The notes beneath the pieces were generated by a model. That model ran no database searches, was not told the origin of the DNA, and worked only from the letters and a program-made list of their open reading frames with translations. From RHKX01 sp963823275 (GTDB lineage: Bacteria > Actinomycetota > Thermoleophilia > Solirubrobacterales > 70-9), in NCBI GenBank assembly GCA_963823275.1, contig CAWGKW010000002.1, forward strand, positions 620,001 through 684,000: a DNA stretch of 64,000 nt, written 5' to 3'. Shown here piece after piece: positions 63,970 through 64,000 of the stretch. The first letter of the stretch is position 1; each line of letters starts with the position of its first letter. A program made the translations under genes and the position numbers.

Positions 63970-64000
63970 ATGAGCCCGACTTCATGCCCGCCCGCCCCGC
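63970..64000 (+). CDS. Start of a gene cut by the window end
   Basis: ATG 63970 is preceded by AGGAGGAG (63957-63964) at ideal spacing, the strongest ribosome binding site here. Only ten residues (MSPTSCPPAP) are visible, so no identity can be given. Confidence 0.5.
   Translation, partial: MSPTSCPPAP

Noticed and set aside
1..64000. tRNA, rRNA, riboswitch, CRISPR or replication origin
   Set aside because: No cloverleaf, rRNA segment, repeat-spacer array, DnaA-box cluster or known riboswitch core was recognised by eye. A covariance-model search could still find small RNAs.

Overview
The window is high-GC, densely coded bacterial DNA with GTG/TTG starts, many 1-8 base gene overlaps and apparently leaderless promoters. 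The gene set (MoeZ/CysO/CysM/Mec-type cysteine synthesis, WS/DGAT acyltransferase, stand-alone LigD polymerase domain, SufBCDSU with an Rrf2 regulator, Flp-type pilin) points to an Actinomycetota chromosome, most likely class Thermoleophilia. The class-level placement is inference. No rRNA, tRNA, CRISPR array or phage module was seen.

Layout. 0-2.3 kb: HAD hydrolase, unknown protein, FxsA, and a divergent MIP18-family Fe-S assembly factor. 2.4-6.2 kb: a small defence/toxin-antitoxin-like island with a GIY-YIG + DUF2075 helicase overlapping a MazG-like pyrophosphohydrolase, an AbiEi-like fragment, and a nucleotidyltransferase/HTH pair behind a perfect 16-bp palindrome. 6.2-14.6 kb: secreted beta-propeller, LigD polymerase domain, DMT transporter, WS/DGAT acyltransferase, M28 lipoprotein peptidase, RDD protein. 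14.6-18.4 kb: ispH, an IS481-family insertion with a 6-bp target duplication, a redoxin lacking its CXXC, a TenA/PqqC-like protein. 18.4-23.7 kb: copper ATPase with a CsoR-like operator and a divergent cupredoxin/membrane-protein operon. 24.2-31.8 kb: the suf Fe-S operon, split by a glycosyltransferase on the opposite strand. 31.9-34.3 kb: histidine kinase, response regulator, GNAT. 34.6-38.1 kb: frameshifted htpX, MoeZ-like enzyme, broken PhyH gene, CysO-like sulfur carrier. 38.1-45.2 kb: exopolysaccharide locus (two paralogous glycosidase-like proteins flanking an O-antigen ligase-like protein, a sugar-phosphate transferase and a glycosyltransferase). 45.3-47.9 kb: polar amino acid ABC transporter. 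48.0-49.9 kb: cysM, mec, DUF2007 protein. 50-58.4 kb: DUF1802, hydantoinase/oxoprolinase pair, nadB, histone-deacetylase-like amidohydrolase. 58.4-64 kb: coiled-coil protein, Flp-like pilin, rph-rdgB-CDF transporter operon, small unknown proteins.

Links between regions. The MoeZ-like enzyme (35.5 kb), CysO-like carrier (37.8 kb), CysM (48.0 kb) and Mec-like protease (49.0 kb) together make the actinobacterial carrier-protein route to cysteine. moeZ and cysM share a nearly identical promoter-proximal box. The CysO-like protein has five residues after its GG, so it would need trimming before use. The suf genes could use the cysteine as sulfur donor.

Caution: several genes (RDD protein, htpX, PhyH, the small gene at 39.2-39.6 kb, the O-antigen ligase, the gene at 9.5-9.9 kb) carry single-base frameshifts with otherwise well-conserved reading. 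Most look like one extra base, so assembly or read error is a real alternative to gene decay.
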